Shown here: positions 20,652 to 22,401 of the stretch, in pieces | Position numbering within the stretch: position 1 is the stretch's first letter | Layout: each line of letters starts with the position of its first letter | Source of the DNA: a virus | DNA length: 22,401 nt | IMG/VR virus record: IMGVR_UViG_3300020446_000829 | Span: 1-22,401 of that record | Strand: one strand, 5' to 3' | The notes under the pieces: model-generated | Databases searched by the model: none | The model's input: only the letters and a program-made list of their open reading frames with translations | What the model was told of the DNA's origin: nothing | Position numbers and translations under genes: made by a program

Positions 20652-21044
20652 CTAGTCTTTTGTGTCGGGTTTGTTCTTAGTACCTTCGTAGTACTCTTTG
20701 TAAGACTTGATTATTTCGTCTTGTTGTAGCATATAAGCACGTATCTGTGCAAAGTTTTTAGCTAATGCTTCGTAGCCATCATCTGTTAGTCCAAATAATA
20801 CAGGATCAACGCCACCTGCTTTTAGTTTTTCAAATACTTCATCAGCATTTTCAGATGTAATAATAGTCCATTTGATTTCTTCTAGTTTAGGTGTTAACGG
20901 TGCAGGCAATTCAAGAGGTTGTCTATCTTCTTTTACTGAGAAGATTTCTAATTGTTTTACTGCTGTACCGCAACTAGTAAGGAACGTAGTTAGGGTTAGC
21001 AATACTAGGACATTCAGAATTGATTTCAGACTTCTTAGTTGCAT
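20652..21044 (-). CDS. Outer-membrane spanin-like lipoprotein (o-spanin)
   Basis: 130 residues. The N-terminus has a signal peptide (MQLRSLKSILNVLVLLTLTT) and lipobox LTSC (Cys25), so the mature product should be a lipid-anchored protein of about 106 residues. Pro-rich PLELPAPLTPKLEE follows, and a coiled C-terminal part. Its first 71 bases lie out of frame within the end of the inner spanin gene, the Rz/Rz1-like overlap. The partner pair fuses inner and outer membranes at the last step of lysis. Larger than lambda Rz1, so an o-spanin role rests on lipobox and position. ATG with GGAGAAAGAG upstream. Confidence 0.7.
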   Translation of the reverse strand: MQLRSLKSILNVLVLLTLTTFLTSCGTAVKQLEIFSVKEDRQPLELPAPLTPKLEEIKWTIITSENADEVFEKLKAGGVDPVLFGLTDDGYEALAKNFAQIRAYMLQQDEIIKSYKEYYEGTKNKPDTKD

Positions 21045-21459
21045 TTTTCTCTTTCTCCGTTAATGGACTGCCCATAGCAATTTCGCTACATCTCATTGCA
21101 TTGGTACTTCCTTTATTAATTATCTTCTCTACAGACTCAGGCCTCTTCGTTGCGAGATCACCAATATCACGCACCTCACCTTTTCCGTTTATTTTATTGA
21201 ACTTTTTATCCAAAGCCGCAAATTCGGCTTTAAGAATTTTGTTTTGTTTTTCTATTTCTGCTTTTATTTTAGTCATTGCTTCAAAGTCTTCTTTCATCTG
21301 TTTAATAACAGCTTTTTGACTTTCAACACTTTGTTCTAACTTTAGATTGTTAGCTTCTGATGTAGCCAAGTCTGCTTTTAGATTCTTTACATACATAAAT
21401 CCTCCGCCAGCACCTGCTAACACTACTAACATTAATGCAATTTTTATAGAACTAAACAC
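20974..21459 (-). CDS. Inner-membrane spanin-like protein (Rz-type)
   Basis: 161 residues: one N-terminal membrane helix (IALMLVVLAGAGGGFMYV), then a long periplasmic coiled coil (LATSEANNLKLEQSVESQKA; KIKAEIEKQNKILKAEFAAL), and a C-terminal region with Cys (TNAMRCSEIAMG; NSECPSIANPN). This is the Rz/i-spanin layout. The start is GTG 21459, overlapping the end of the ACP-like gene by 8 bases, with GGAG seven bases upstream. Its 3' end contains the start of the lipoprotein gene. Acts with that lipoprotein to span the periplasm at lysis. Confidence 0.75.
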   Translation of the reverse strand: MFSSIKIALMLVVLAGAGGGFMYVKNLKADLATSEANNLKLEQSVESQKAVIKQMKEDFEAMTKIKAEIEKQNKILKAEFAALDKKFNKINGKGEVRDIGDLATKRPESVEKIINKGSTNAMRCSEIAMGSPLTEKEKNATKKSEINSECPSIANPNYVPY

Positions 21460-21676
21460 TCTTGCTCTCCACTAATTTAATAAAGTCGCCAACTGTCTTT
21501 ACGTTAGCTTCTTCTTCACTTGAAATGCTTGTACCTGTTGCTTCTTGTATCGCAATGGTAAGTTCAACGATATCAAAGTCGTCAGCACCTAAGTCATCTA
21601 TCAAAGATGCTCCTGGTACGACCTTAGACGCATCAACGTCTAAATGTTCTGCTATTGCTTTAACTACTTTTTCCAT
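21452..21676 (-). CDS. Acyl carrier protein homologue lacking the phosphopantetheine Ser
   Basis: 74 residues that fit ACP over the whole length: helix I (VVKAIAEHLDVDASKV), the DDLGADxxDxVEL core, helix III/IV (TVGDFIKLVE), acidic overall. In E. coli ACP the core reads GADSLDTVEL and Ser36 carries 4'-phosphopantetheine. Here the codons read GCT GAC GAC TTT GAT: GADDFDIVEL, with Asp33 in place of Ser. It therefore cannot be charged the usual way. The role is unknown: it might bind ACP-recognising host proteins as a mimic or act structurally. It overlaps the zinc-ribbon gene by 17 bases and the inner-spanin gene by 8. Confidence 0.85.
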   Translation of the reverse strand: MEKVVKAIAEHLDVDASKVVPGASLIDDLGADDFDIVELTIAIQEATGTSISSEEEANVKTVGDFIKLVESKSV

Positions 21677-21800
21677 CTTCTTCCTCGTAACGTGGATGTT
21701 CGCAAACCACTATTTCTATTGGCTTGTTATCTCCGTCTTTAAACTCTTCGATTAATCTGCCTTCGTGAGCTCTACCACAGTTCTGGCAGTATTTAATCAT
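21660..21800 (-). CDS. Tiny zinc-ribbon-like protein (46 aa)
   Basis: ATG 21800 overlaps the TGA of the endolysin gene (ATGA) and the TAA lies inside the start of the ACP-like gene. The sequence MIKYCQNCGRAHEGRL has a CxxC pair, and VVCEHPRYEE supplies another Cys and a His, so a single zinc site (C5, C8, C33, H35 or H12) is plausible. Acidic tail. No family is recognised. Fits exactly between two real genes, which supports expression. Confidence 0.65.
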   Translation of the reverse strand: MIKYCQNCGRAHEGRLIEEFKDGDNKPIEIVVCEHPRYEEEDGKSS

Positions 21801-22306
21801 ACTAATTTTTTGGCTAATTCTGTAGTTTCGTCGACTCTTCTAGTCCAACCTCTTCCGAACGTATCGAAAGTACTCAAAGACTCGTAATACTTTTGTCTTT
21901 CAGCTTGAAAATTTTCAATGGTTGACTCAATGCCGTGTGCATCAACATACTCAGCCACCTTCGCTAATGTATTAGGACCAATGCCACCGTCAGCAACTGT
22001 ACCAATCATTGTTTGTAAGTATTTTGCTGAACGTCCTGGGCCTGCATTAACACCAAAGTCGAATACACATAAGTCTAAACCACCTGGTAAATCGTCGCCC
22101 TTCATTTTGTCCCAATATCCTTTTTTATAAATCGGTGCAACATCTTCAACTGTTAAGTCTTTCATGTCTTTAGTTCCACCGTGTTCTTCGTAAACTCTTT
22201 TTGTAACACCTAGGTTTGTTTCCCCGCCTGGATCTTTAGGGTGATTTACATATCCACCTTCGTGGTGCAGAATAGTCTCCAAGCATTTATCGTAATTTGA
22301 TTGCAT
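21797..22306 (-). CDS. Endolysin, GH108 family muramidase
   Basis: 169 residues of the GH108/PG-binding-3 lysozyme type. The catalytic Glu16 lies in HEGGYVNHP, followed by KDPGGETNLGVTKRVYE, the diagnostic N-terminal motif. The C-terminal half has the FDFGVNAGPGRSAKYLQ segment and GGIGPNTL, matching the family's peptidoglycan-binding part. The enzyme should cleave the MurNAc-GlcNAc bond. No signal peptide or anchor is seen, so a holin should release it (19576-19911 is a candidate). First recognised gene in the lysis region; ribosome site AAGGAA before ATG 22306. Confidence 0.9.
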   Translation of the reverse strand: MQSNYDKCLETILHHEGGYVNHPKDPGGETNLGVTKRVYEEHGGTKDMKDLTVEDVAPIYKKGYWDKMKGDDLPGGLDLCVFDFGVNAGPGRSAKYLQTMIGTVADGGIGPNTLAKVAEYVDAHGIESTIENFQAERQKYYESLSTFDTFGRGWTRRVDETTELAKKLV

Positions 22307-22307
22307 T

Positions 22308-22401
22308 TTAATTCCTTTTAGTTACGGCTGTGTATCCATTATTGGAAATAAGTATCTTATCTCCATACTTTTCAATATCATAGTCGCCTAAGTATTTAGT
22401 A
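22308..22401 (-). CDS. C-terminal end of an upstream gene (partial)
   Basis: The last 30 codons and TAA stop of a gene entering from the right edge: TKYLGDYDIEKYGDKILISN, then NGYTAVTKRN. The stop lies two bases before the endolysin's ATG. Too short for a family assignment; it may be a structural or enzymatic protein of the lysis region. Confidence 0.5.
   Translation of the reverse strand, partial: TKYLGDYDIEKYGDKILISNNGYTAVTKRN

Noticed and set aside
1-22401. tRNA genes, CRISPR arrays, insertion sequences, attachment sites
   Set aside because: Coding density leaves no gap long enough for a tRNA or array; no transposase, integrase or terminal inverted repeats were recognised.

Overview
The window reads as part of the genome of a T4-like marine myovirus, of the cyanophage/pelagiphage type. 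The reasons are a full-length T4-type family B DNA polymerase, a probable T4-type sliding clamp, a DexA-like exonuclease, a DsbA-like late-transcription protein, T4-style late promoters, and accessory genes typical of marine T4-like phages (2OG-Fe(II) oxygenase, peptide deformylase). The DNA is AT-rich. Every gene I can support lies on the minus strand, so transcription runs from position 22401 towards 1. Genes are packed with 1-70 base overlaps and no gap exceeds about 70 bases. I see no tRNA, CRISPR array, insertion sequence or obvious terminator. The host is not determinable from this window; the low GC is compatible with SAR11 or Prochlorococcus, but that is a guess.

In transcription order the right end (22401-19576) is a lysis region: a GH108 endolysin, a tiny zinc-ribbon protein, an acyl-carrier-protein homologue whose phosphopantetheine serine is replaced by Asp, a nested inner/outer spanin pair, a small membrane protein, a one-helix MscS-like protein and a holin-like protein. 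It leads into a tightly overlapping proteostasis operon (19555-15915): DnaJ/CbpA-like co-chaperone, peptide deformylase and a complete two-AAA ClpA-type unfoldase that keeps an IGF ClpP-docking loop.

From 15263 to 9321 lies a cluster of small or modular proteins. Several start with short peptides resembling T4 capsid-targeting sequences ending in (L/I)-x-E, and end in recurring basic, aromatic and Cys-rich tail modules. The bodies differ: a nucleotidyltransferase, a HAD nucleotidase fused to a ParB-like domain, and a protein with eight cysteines in 23 residues like a metallothionein. I infer a set of virion-internal, possibly injected proteins.

The left part (9280-1) carries hypothetical proteins, the 2OG oxygenase and DsbA-like protein, then two small three-helix membrane proteins flanking a HAD phosphatase, DNA polymerase gp43 with a 5-bp/8-nt hairpin just before its ribosome site, DexA, a sugar epimerase, the clamp, and a truncated tRNA-guanine-transglycosylase/DpdA-like gene at the edge.

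Promoter signals split the window. GATAAATA-type late boxes stand before starts at 9280, 10807, 14436, 15097 and 20612 (plus a variant at 19555). Near-consensus sigma-70 promoters stand before the DsbA-like gene (7857) and the clamp (2246). This suggests a late/virion half on the right and an early/replication half on the left.
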